From NCBI GenBank assembly GCA_011774835.1, contig JAACAK010000049.1:79653-143652 (forward strand): a stretch of 64,000 nucleotides of DNA, written 5' to 3'. The notes beneath the pieces were generated by a model that saw only the letters and a program-made list of their open reading frames with translations, ran no database searches and had not been told where the DNA came from. The position numbers and the translations under genes were made by a program. Numbering within the stretch: the first letter of the stretch is position 1; the number at the start of each line of letters is the position of its first letter. Of the stretch, positions 1 through 8,367 are shown one piece after another. The stretch is from Candidatus Kutchimonas denitrificans (GTDB lineage Bacteria > Gemmatimonadota > Gemmatimonadetes > Palauibacterales > KS3-K002).

Positions 1-1673
1 TCGGCGCGAACGTGCACGGTGTCGAGGCCCGGGACCAGACCCTCGTCTACCACGGCGCTGTAGCGGCCGTCCACATCTTCGCGCAGCGTCAGCTCGCGTC
101 CGCCGATCCGCGCCGTGACGCGAGCGCCCGGCACGCCGGCATCCTGGGCGATCCTCAGCGTGATGTCGAACGGCGCGCCGTTGGTGGTCACGCGCCCGGC
201 CTCGGCCTCGATCGACCAGGGCAGGCGCCGTTCCAACGAGATCCGGCGCGGGACGAAAGCCAGGCCATCCGCTGCGGCGGTCAGCGTCGCACGGTGTGAC
301 CCGACCTCCAGACCCGTCAGGCTCATCGAGTAGCGGCCCGTCCCCGTCTCCTCCAGCCGCACCGTGTCCCCGCCCAGCGCCGCCTCGATTCTGGCGCCCG
401 CTACCCACGGGCCGCCGCCGCCCAGTCGGGCGCGACGAACCTCGACCTGCAGCGTACCCGCGTCACCGCCAGATCCGCTCCCGGCGCCACCGGCATACGT
501 GACGATCCGCGGCGGCGCGCTCAGATCGCCCATGCCGAGGCCCACGACCTCCGCCGCCGCATCGCCCACCGCGACCCGCGCCACTCGGCCCTCGGCCGGC
601 ATCGGAAGCCAGGCGGCGTGGTAGTCGCCCTCGAACAGCACACGCCCGTCGAAGTCGGTGTGGCGGTAACGGCGTGCGGGCAGGGTCGCCCCGCCGGCCC
701 CACTGACCCGGACGGTCGTCGCCGAATCGCCGCCCGCCACCGGAAGGTAGACCGAATCGTTGGCGTCGCTGAGGAAGATCCGCTCGTAGAGGGGACGTGG
801 ACCCGTGCGCTGCCGCCGATCCACGCTCCGTCCGTAATCGAGGGCCAGCCACCGCTCTCGTGGCGTCCGTCCCAGCATCCAGCCGTAGTAGACCAGCTGC
901 ATCGCCCACGGGTAGGTCGCTCTGTTGGCGAGCTCCCGCTCGGCGTAGCTTACCATCTCGTCGTCAGAGTAATATGGGAGGAATGCCCCGGGGCGCTCCT
1001 CCAACAGCGTCGACATGTTGCGGCTCATCTCGTCGGAGTTGAGGAAGCCGTCGGGCATGCCGCTCATCGAGAACATGTCGTCGATGTTGTGGAGCACCTC
1101 GTGGATCATGATCTGGGAGATGCGGCCGGGATCCCAGGCGAAGACGCCGATCGAATTGTAGCCGGCATCGCCGAGGAAGCTGCCGTCGGGTCCTACCGCA
1201 CCGCCCCCATACGCGAGGGCCGCCCCGTCGGGATTGGCGTTGTTCCAAGCGTAGAGCGCGATCACCTCGTCGAAGCCGTACTCGAGCATGCCCAGCGCGA
1301 CGAGCTCGGCTTCGATGTCTTCGCGAGCCAGGTAGTAACGCCCGGGCGCGACCTCGGAAACCTCGGCCAAGGCGAGCTCGCGATCGATCTGGAGATACGA
1401 GATCTGGAACTCCACCGCATCGCCGGCCGCGGTCCGGTAGAAGTCGACGAACTCGAGGACTTCCTCGTGCACGCGCTCGACCTGCTCCCGATCCAGCGTC
1501 TGCGCGAACGACCGCGTGTAGAGGACGATCAGCAGATCGAGACGGCGAACTCGATCGGGGGAATCGGTCGAGCGTGCCCCGAGAGGAGCCGACAGCGCCA
1601 GCGACAGGATCGTGCCGGCCGGCAGGAGCCAGCGACTGACGCGGCCGGGCAGCGAGCGAGCGATGCGTTGCAT
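1..1673 (-). CDS. Partial secreted protein with HExxH metalloprotease-like motif and C-terminal Ig-like repeats (C-terminus beyond window start)
   Basis: Reverse-strand frame from ATG at 1673 is open to base 1: MQRIARSLPGRVSRWLLPAGTILSLALSAPLGARS... (signal peptide), ...ISQIMIHEVLHNIDDMFSM... (HEVLH). Missing from the ORF track because there is no in-window stop. Confidence 0.75.
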   Translation of the reverse strand, partial: MQRIARSLPGRVSRWLLPAGTILSLALSAPLGARSTDSPDRVRRLDLLIVLYTRSFAQTLDREQVERVHEEVLEFVDFYRTAAGDAVEFQISYLQIDRELALAEVSEVAPGRYYLAREDIEAELVALGMLEYGFDEVIALYAWNNANPDGAALAYGGGAVGPDGSFLGDAGYNSIGVFAWDPGRISQIMIHEVLHNIDDMFSMSGMPDGFLNSDEMSRNMSTLLEERPGAFLPYYSDDEMVSYAERELANRATYPWAMQLVYYGWMLGRTPRERWLALDYGRSVDRRQRTGPRPLYERIFLSDANDSVYLPVAGGDSATTVRVSGAGGATLPARRYRHTDFDGRVLFEGDYHAAWLPMPAEGRVARVAVGDAAAEVVGLGMGDLSAPPRIVTYAGGAGSGSGGDAGTLQVEVRRARLGGGGPWVAGARIEAALGGDTVRLEETGTGRYSMSLTGLEVGSHRATLTAAADGLAFVPRRISLERRLPWSIEAEAGRVTTNGAPFDITLRIAQDAGVPGARVTARIGGRELTLREDVDGRYSAVVDEGLVPGLDTVHVRA

Positions 1674-1735
1674 GCGATGACCTGGAATGGGGGCGAACCA
1701 CTAACCGTCGTCGAGACTAGACCGAGCGCTGAACG

Positions 1736-2941
1736 ATGTCAACGATGAAGAGCTCGAAGCGCGAGCCGGTCGATGCAGCCCGGGACGCTTTTCGCGATAC
1801 GTTCTCCGCGCAGCCGCAGTGGACCTGCCGGGCGCCGGGTCGCGTGAACCTGATCGGCGAGCACGTCGATTACAACGAGGGGCTGGTGCTGCCCGTGGCC
1901 ATCGACCTGGAGATCGGCCTCGCTTTCCGCCGCCGCGACGACCGCCGGGTGCGGATCCACTCTCTCTCCTTCGACGAAACGGCCGAGTTCGACATCGATG
2001 ATCTGGCGCCCGGCTCGCCCGTCGCGCCGCCCCCGCCCCCCTCCTGGTCGGTCTACCCGGCGGCGGTCGCCTGGGCGATGCGGCGCGCCCATCTGCCCCT
2101 GCTGGGCATCGATGCGACGATCGCCGGTGACATTCCGCCGGGCGCCGGCCTGTCGTCCTCCGCCGCCGTCGAGATCGCCTTCGCCGCCGCCTTCCGCCAG
2201 GTCGCCGACCTCGGGCTCTCCGATCTCGAGCTCGCCCGTCACGCCCACGCTGCGGAGAACGATTTCGTAGGCGTCCGCTGCGGCATGATGGACCAGATCG
2301 CTTCGGCCTGTGCCCGGCGCGGCCGCGCCGCCCTGATCGACTGCCGCAGCCTGGAGGTCCGTCACATCGCGTTGCCACCGGCGCTCCGCATGGTGATCGT
2401 CGACAGCGGCGTGGACCGCGAGCTGAGGGATTCCGAATACAATCAGCGTCGGCTCGAGTGCGAGGAGGCGGCGCGCCGCCTGGCGGCGCTCGACGATGGC
2501 ATCGCATCGCTCCGTGACGTTCCGGCCGAGGCCCCGACCTCGCTGCTCGATGCGCTGCCGGCGCCCCTCGATCGGCGAGCCCGACACGTTGTCGGCGAGA
2601 TCGAGCGCGTGCGGCTCGCTGCGGCCGCGCTGGAGAACAACGAGACCGAGCGGTTCGGCGAGCTGCTCTTCGCCTCACACCGCTCGCTGCGCGACGACTT
2701 CGAGGTCAGCTGCGAAGAGCTCGACACGCTGGTCGAGCTCGGCCGCCAGGCCGCCGGCGTCATCGGGTCGCGGCTGACCGGCGCCGGGTTCGGCGGCTGC
2801 ACGGTCAACGTCGTGAGCGCCGCGCTGGTGAGCGATTTCCGCCGCTACGTCGCGGACGGCTACGAACGGCTGTACGGACGGCGGCCGCGGACCTGGGTAA
2901 GCGATCCGGCACCCGGTGTCAGCGTCGATCCCGTCTGGTAG
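1736..2941 (+). CDS. galK: Galactokinase
   Basis: CRAPGRVNLIGEHVDYNEGLVLPVAI signature and GHMP motif PPGAGLSSSAAVE; length about 400 aa. Confidence 0.93.
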   Translation: MSTMKSSKREPVDAARDAFRDTFSAQPQWTCRAPGRVNLIGEHVDYNEGLVLPVAIDLEIGLAFRRRDDRRVRIHSLSFDETAEFDIDDLAPGSPVAPPPPPSWSVYPAAVAWAMRRAHLPLLGIDATIAGDIPPGAGLSSSAAVEIAFAAAFRQVADLGLSDLELARHAHAAENDFVGVRCGMMDQIASACARRGRAALIDCRSLEVRHIALPPALRMVIVDSGVDRELRDSEYNQRRLECEEAARRLAALDDGIASLRDVPAEAPTSLLDALPAPLDRRARHVVGEIERVRLAAAALENNETERFGELLFASHRSLRDDFEVSCEELDTLVELGRQAAGVIGSRLTGAGFGGCTVNVVSAALVSDFRRYVADGYERLYGRRPRTWVSDPAPGVSVDPVW

Positions 2942-3007
2942 GTCGAAAGGGCGCCGCCAGGTGTGGAACTGGCCGCAGCATCGATTCCTACATATGTTGC
3001 GAGTCCA

Positions 3008-4060
3008 ATGTCACTCTTCTCGACTCGCTTCCGCGACGCCGTAACCAACGGGACCGCGCTCGTGCAGGCGCCGGGTGCGGAGGACACGGTGATGACCTTC
3101 GCGCGCTCGGTCGCCGCCGGTCTGTCCGACGATCCGAAGTGGCTGCATTGTCGCTTTCTTTACGATGCGGAAGGCAGTCGTCTCTTCGAGCGGATCACCG
3201 AACAGCCCGAATACTATCCCACCCGGACCGAGGCGGCGATCCTCCAGGCCCACGCCGACGAGATCCGCGCGCTCACCGGGCCGGTCGCCATCGTCGAGCT
3301 GGGCTCGGGCTACTCGGTCAAGACCGAGCATCTGCTGGGCGCCTACGCGGGCGACGGGAAGGACGTGCTCTACGTTCCCGTCGATGTGAGCGCCAGCGCG
3401 CTGCGCGAAGCGAACCGCTCGATCGCGTCCAACTTCCCGGCGGTCCGCTTCACCGGGATCACGGGCCCGTACCCCAGCGCCTTTCCCGTGCTGCGCCAGC
3501 TTTCACCGCAGCTGGTGGTGTTCCTGGGCAGCACGATCGGAAACTTCAACCCCGGCGAGATGACCGCCTTCTTCAGCGCGCTGAGCGGTCACATGCCCGC
3601 ACACGACTTCTTCCTCCTGGGCGCCGACCTGGTGAAGGACCCCACGGTGTTGGAGGCGGCCTACAACGATGCGGCGGGCATCACGGCGCGGTTCACGAAG
3701 AACTATTTCGTCCGTTTGAACCGCGAGCTGGGCGCCGAGCTCGACCTGGACGCCATCGAGCACGTCGCCGTATGGAACCCCGAGTGGGAGCGGATGGAGA
3801 TTTACGCCCACTTCCATCGGGCCCAGGAGATCTACATCGAACCGCTGGACGAATCCTATCAAATCGCCGCCGGCGAGCGGATCCTGATCGAGATCAGCCG
3901 CAAGTTCCGCCTGCCCATGCTGCGGGCGGAACTCGCCAAGCACGGTTTCCGTTCGAGACGCAGCTTCAGCGACGAAAAAGGATGGTTCGCGCTGCTCCTG
4001 CTGGAGCGCCTTGACGACCGTCTGATGCGGCGCGCCCCTTATCCAACAACGAAACGATAA
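3008..4060 (+). CDS. egtD: L-histidine N-alpha-methyltransferase (EgtD-like)
   Basis: FLYDAEGSRLFERITEQPEYYPTRTEAAIL, ELGSGYSVKTEHLL, FLGSTIGNFNPGE, HVAVWNPEWERMEIY, ILIEISRKF are typical of the EgtD family; stop lies 2 nt before the next ATG. Confidence 0.9.
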   Translation: MSLFSTRFRDAVTNGTALVQAPGAEDTVMTFARSVAAGLSDDPKWLHCRFLYDAEGSRLFERITEQPEYYPTRTEAAILQAHADEIRALTGPVAIVELGSGYSVKTEHLLGAYAGDGKDVLYVPVDVSASALREANRSIASNFPAVRFTGITGPYPSAFPVLRQLSPQLVVFLGSTIGNFNPGEMTAFFSALSGHMPAHDFFLLGADLVKDPTVLEAAYNDAAGITARFTKNYFVRLNRELGAELDLDAIEHVAVWNPEWERMEIYAHFHRAQEIYIEPLDESYQIAAGERILIEISRKFRLPMLRAELAKHGFRSRRSFSDEKGWFALLLLERLDDRLMRRAPYPTTKR

Positions 4061-4062
4061 GT

Positions 4063-7000
4063 ATGCACGAAGCGACGATGGGCGGCCGGGCAACGGCCGA
4101 CGCCGGTATTGATGTCATCGAGAAAGACGGGGTCTGCGGGATCTGCCCCGCCGGCTGCTGGGTGACCGTGACGATGGAGGACGGCCGGATCCGCGCCGTC
4201 CGCCCGCAAGATCACCCGCTCGGCATGATCTGCACCAACGGAGCACATTCGGCGGAGATCGTCCACGACCCCGACCGCTTGAGACATCCGCTGCGCCGAG
4301 TCGGCCCGAAAGGCACGTACGAGTTCGAGCGCATCGGCTGGGACGAGGCGTTCGAGATCATCGTCGAGAATCTCGAGACCATGAAGGCCCAGCACGGGCC
4401 CGAGTCCACGGCCATCTACACGGGGCGCGGCAGCTTCGAGCTGGCGCTGTGTGACGTCTTCCAGCCCGCCGACGTGGCCATATCGTCCGCCTCCAGCGTG
4501 CTCTTCCCCTTCGGCTCGCCCAACACGCTGGGCGTCGGCGCGCTCTGCTACGTGTCGTTCGCCATGATCGCCCCCCACGTCACGTTCGGCGAGTACTACC
4601 ATACCACCGAGCACGACATAGAAAACGCCGAACTGATCGTCATCTGGGGCGCCAACCCGGCCACCGACTCGCCGCCGCTCGCCCACGAACAGATCAAGCA
4701 GGCCGTGCTGCGCGGCGCCGACGTCATCTGCATCGACCCACAGCGCAACTACACGGCCCGCGAGGTCGACGCGACCTGGGTGCCCATCCGTCCGGGCACC
4801 GACGGCGCCCTCGCCCTCGGTATGATCAACGTCCTCATCGAAGAAGAGCTGTACGACGACGACTTCGCCGAGAACTGGACCGTCGGCTTCGAGGAGCTGT
4901 CCCAGTACGTCCAGCATTTCCGGCCCGAAACGGTCGAGGAGATCACCGGCGTGCCCGCTGCCACGGTGGCCGAGCTCGCCCGACGCATCGCCCGTGCCCG
5001 TGGCGCCGCCCCGGTCATGTACACCGGCCTCGAGTACTCCGACAGCGGCGTGCAGGCCATCCGGGCCGTCTTCACCCTCTGGGCCCTGGCCGGCCAGCTC
5101 GATGTTCCCGGCGGCCTCAACATCCGGATGCGCGAGAACCAGTTCCCGATCAACCGGGACGGCCTGGTGCCGAACCCGAACCCGAAGAAGGCGCTGGGAC
5201 GCGACCGCTTCCCGGTCTACAGCATGTACCGGGGCGAGTCGCACGCCATCGCGCTCCCCGACTCGGTGGTGGCAGGCGAGCCGTACAAGATCCGGTCGCT
5301 GATCATACTGGGCGGTTCGATCGTCACCGCGTGGCCGCAGCCGGAGATCTGGCGGAAGACGCTGGAAGGGCTCGAGTTCGTCGTGAGCATCAACCGCCAC
5401 CACACCGCCGACTCGGCCTACGCCGACATCGTGCTGCCGGCCACGACCTACTACGAGATCACGTCGTACATGACCTACGGCCCGGTGTTCAAGATCCGCG
5501 AGAAGATGGTCGAGCCGGTAGGCGAGTCGCGAAACGATTACCTGATCCTGACCGAGCTGGCAGAGCGTCTCGGTTACGGCGACCGCTACCCGCGCACCGA
5601 GGAGGACCTGCTCCGTCATGTTCTCGACGGTTCAGGATTCACCCCCCAGCAGGTGCGCGAGGCCGGTGGTTCCGTCCAGATCCCCACCGTAATGATGGAA
5701 TACAAGAAGTGGGAGAAGGGGAAGTTGCGGGAGGATGGCCAGCCCGGATTCAACACGCCGTCCGGAAAATTCGAGATCAAGTCGAGCGTCCTCGAGGAGC
5801 ACGGCTACGACGGGCTGCCCGTCTACACCGAGCCGGGCGAGGGACCGCTGGCGCAGCCTGCGCTGGCGAAGGAGTACCCGCTCGTCTTCAACTCGGGCGC
5901 GCGGATCTTCGCCGACTTCCGTAGTCAGCATCATGGCGTTCCCGGTTTGAACCGGAAGGCGCCGGTGCCCCAGGTGACGCTGAACAGCAAGGACGCGACG
6001 GCTCGCGGGATCGAGGACGGCGATTGGGTCTGGGTCGTCACGCCGCGGGGCAAGGTCAAGTACAGTGCACGGGTCACCGATCACATCGTCGAGGGCGCCA
6101 TCGACGCCAACATGGGAGGCGGCGGACCGCTGGGTCCGAAGGAGTGGCAGGACTGCAACGTCAACGACCTGACCGACCTGCAGCGCTACGACCCGATCTC
6201 CGGCTTCCCGGTCTACAAGGCGCTGCTCTGCGATGTGGTGAAGGCCGAAGGCGGCAACGGGGCCTGCCGGACCGGCGAAGCGGAGAGCGAGGCGGTGGTC
6301 GAAGTGAAGAAGCACGAGGGTCCACGCCGCCACGTGTACTTCGATCACAACGCGACGACGCCCCTCGACCCCGAGGTGCTCGAGGCGATGCTGCCGTTCC
6401 TCGAAAGCGAGTTCGGCAATCCGTCCAGCATCCACTCCCGGGGCGGCGAGGCGAAGGACGCGGTGGAAGCCGCGCGCCGTAAGGTGGCACAGGCCCTCGG
6501 CTGCACCGCGCGCCGCGTCGTCTTCACCGGCGGCGGCTCCGAGGGCGACAACCTGGCCATCAAGGGGGTGGCCCTCGCGAGGCGCGAGACGGGGGCGCAC
6601 ATCGTCACCAGCGTGGTCGAGCACCCGGCGGTGTTGCGCACCTGCGAGGCGCTGCAGGAGCTGGGCTTCGAGGTGACCTACCTGGAGGTCGACGCCACGG
6701 GTCGCGTCGACCCGGATTCGCTCGTAGAGGCGATCCGGCCCGACACGGTTCTGGTCAGCGTGATGCTGGCGAACAGCGAGGTGGGGACGATCAACCCGAT
6801 CCGCGAGCTGGCGGAGATCGCCCACGAACACGACGTGCTCTTCCACACCGACGCGGTGCAGGGTCTGGGCAAGCTGCCCATCGATGTCGAGGAACTCGGG
6901 GTCGACCTGCTCAGCGTTTCCAGCCACAAAATCCACGGCCCCAAGGGCGTAGGCGCTCTGTACGTGAGGAAGGGCGTGGAGCTGTCGCCGGTGATCCACG

Positions 7001-7491
7001 GCGGCGGCCAGGAGCACAAGCTCAGGGCCGGCACGGAGAACGTCCCCGGGATCGTGGGCTTCGGAAAGGCGTGCGAGCTAGCGGTCCGGCGACTCAACGG
7101 CCGGGAGATGGACCGAGTGCGGGGCCTGCGCGATCGGCTGGAGGCGGGCATCCGCGAGATCGTGTCCGAGGCGCGGCTCAACGGCCATGCCGACGAACGA
7201 CTCCCCAACACGCTGAACCTCACGCTGCCGGGGATGCGCGGCGAGTCGCTCGTGCTCTTCCTCGACCGTTACGGCGTCTACTTCTCTTCCGGCTCCGCCT
7301 GCAAATCGGGCAACCCCGATCCGTCACACGTTCTGAAGGCGCTGGGCCTAAGCGACGAAGACGCTCACTGCGCGATCCGCATGTCGCTGGGCGTCGGCAA
7401 CGAGGAGGCGGACATCAATTACGTCCTGGAGAGCCTGCGCGAGATCGTCGGCGATCGCCAGAGCAGCGTTCGCTTCGTCGGCTGCCGCTGA
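4063..7491 (+). CDS. Fused molybdopterin oxidoreductase / cysteine desulfurase; candidate metallopterin-dependent ergothioneine synthase
   Basis: N-terminal CGICPAGCW...MICTNG (C-x2-C-x3-C...C 4Fe4S motif) and molybdopterin-oxidoreductase body to about nt 6300; C-terminal VYFDHNATTPLDPEVLEAM, SSHKIHGPKGVG (PLP Lys), SSGSACKSG (catalytic Cys) cysteine desulfurase; one uninterrupted 1142-aa frame. Confidence 0.92.
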   Translation: MHEATMGGRATADAGIDVIEKDGVCGICPAGCWVTVTMEDGRIRAVRPQDHPLGMICTNGAHSAEIVHDPDRLRHPLRRVGPKGTYEFERIGWDEAFEIIVENLETMKAQHGPESTAIYTGRGSFELALCDVFQPADVAISSASSVLFPFGSPNTLGVGALCYVSFAMIAPHVTFGEYYHTTEHDIENAELIVIWGANPATDSPPLAHEQIKQAVLRGADVICIDPQRNYTAREVDATWVPIRPGTDGALALGMINVLIEEELYDDDFAENWTVGFEELSQYVQHFRPETVEEITGVPAATVAELARRIARARGAAPVMYTGLEYSDSGVQAIRAVFTLWALAGQLDVPGGLNIRMRENQFPINRDGLVPNPNPKKALGRDRFPVYSMYRGESHAIALPDSVVAGEPYKIRSLIILGGSIVTAWPQPEIWRKTLEGLEFVVSINRHHTADSAYADIVLPATTYYEITSYMTYGPVFKIREKMVEPVGESRNDYLILTELAERLGYGDRYPRTEEDLLRHVLDGSGFTPQQVREAGGSVQIPTVMMEYKKWEKGKLREDGQPGFNTPSGKFEIKSSVLEEHGYDGLPVYTEPGEGPLAQPALAKEYPLVFNSGARIFADFRSQHHGVPGLNRKAPVPQVTLNSKDATARGIEDGDWVWVVTPRGKVKYSARVTDHIVEGAIDANMGGGGPLGPKEWQDCNVNDLTDLQRYDPISGFPVYKALLCDVVKAEGGNGACRTGEAESEAVVEVKKHEGPRRHVYFDHNATTPLDPEVLEAMLPFLESEFGNPSSIHSRGGEAKDAVEAARRKVAQALGCTARRVVFTGGGSEGDNLAIKGVALARRETGAHIVTSVVEHPAVLRTCEALQELGFEVTYLEVDATGRVDPDSLVEAIRPDTVLVSVMLANSEVGTINPIRELAEIAHEHDVLFHTDAVQGLGKLPIDVEELGVDLLSVSSHKIHGPKGVGALYVRKGVELSPVIHGGGQEHKLRAGTENVPGIVGFGKACELAVRRLNGREMDRVRGLRDRLEAGIREIVSEARLNGHADERLPNTLNLTLPGMRGESLVLFLDRYGVYFSSGSACKSGNPDPSHVLKALGLSDEDAHCAIRMSLGVGNEEADINYVLESLREIVGDRQSSVRFVGCR

Positions 7492-7531
7492 TCGTTCACT
7501 ACAGCCGCCACGACCGGAGGAGGTGAGTCGC

Positions 7532-7837
7532 ATGGAGCGCGCGCAGCTCGAGTTCTCGGAGGGGTTCAACGTCCTCGTCGACAACGGCCGCGCCCAGGCG
7601 GCCGTCATGACGCTCGCCGCCGGCACCTCGATCGGCGGTCCCGAGAACCAGCACGAGGGCAGCGATCAGTGGCTGTACGTCGTGGCCGGAAGCGGAACGG
7701 CCATCGTCGCCGGCGAAGAGCACGAGCTGGAGACGGGCACCCTGCTGCTGATCGAGCGCGGCGAAACGCACGAGATCCGCAACACCGATGACCGCCCGCT
7801 CGAGACACTCAACGTGTACGTCCCTCCCGCATACTGA
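7532..7837 (+). CDS. Small single-domain cupin
   Basis: GSDQWLYVVAGSGTAIVAGEEHELETGTLLLIERGETHEIRN cupin pattern; strong SD (ggaggaggtg) before ATG 7532; 40 nt after the fusion gene. Confidence 0.85.
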   Translation: MERAQLEFSEGFNVLVDNGRAQAAVMTLAAGTSIGGPENQHEGSDQWLYVVAGSGTAIVAGEEHELETGTLLLIERGETHEIRNTDDRPLETLNVYVPPAY

Positions 7838-7888
7838 GGCGGCTCGATTGCCCGCATCAGCGCCGCCAGCGAGTCCGCCGGTTCCGTG

Positions 7889-8221
7889 TCATCCTCGTCT
7901 GGCGGACCACGCGGCTTTTCGATCAGCGAGCGAGCCGACGAGACCGCCGACCGCCATCCCCGGAACGATCAGCAGAAAGCCGGCGTAGGCTTCCATTCCG
8001 TCCGAGGTGAGCAGGATGAGGAACGGGATGGCTCCGCCCAGGATCGCCCCCTGCAGGGCATAGTTTCCCCGCGCTTCATCCTGACCCGACGTTAGTGGCA
8101 GCGGTGAGACAATGAAGAATGGTTCATCGATGCTGGCCGGCGCTGGCGGCAACAGGCGTGGGTCGGATGCGACTCGCAGGGCTTCGCCTCTTTCGGGCGT
8201 CGGGTCCCGCTGCTGCGCCAT
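7889..8221 (-). CDS. Small putative membrane protein
   Basis: Two predicted hydrophobic helices (GAILGGAIPFLILLTSDG, AGFLLIVPGMAVGGLVGSLADRK); no recognised family. Confidence 0.5.
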   Translation of the reverse strand: MAQQRDPTPERGEALRVASDPRLLPPAPASIDEPFFIVSPLPLTSGQDEARGNYALQGAILGGAIPFLILLTSDGMEAYAGFLLIVPGMAVGGLVGSLADRKAAWSARRG

Positions 8222-8367
8222 CAGGGACCGACACACCCGATGAGCGCGACGTGGATCAAGCGAAAGTTCGTCCGGTACGCACTTCCCCCCCTGGAACCAG
8301 AAATTGGCGTTCAGCCGGGGAGCGAACCAAAAGCGGCCTGGCGTGGCCCCGCAGAGGTCGGCCGAAG

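Noticed and set aside
618-1748. 376-aa plus-strand ORF
   Set aside because: Antisense to the edge metalloprotease-like gene, which has signal peptide and HExxH.
4039-5619. 526-aa minus-strand ORF
   Set aside because: Antisense shadow of the molybdopterin domain; V/G/D/R-rich with no recognisable motif.
5632-7017. 461-aa minus-strand ORF
   Set aside because: Antisense shadow of the same fusion gene.
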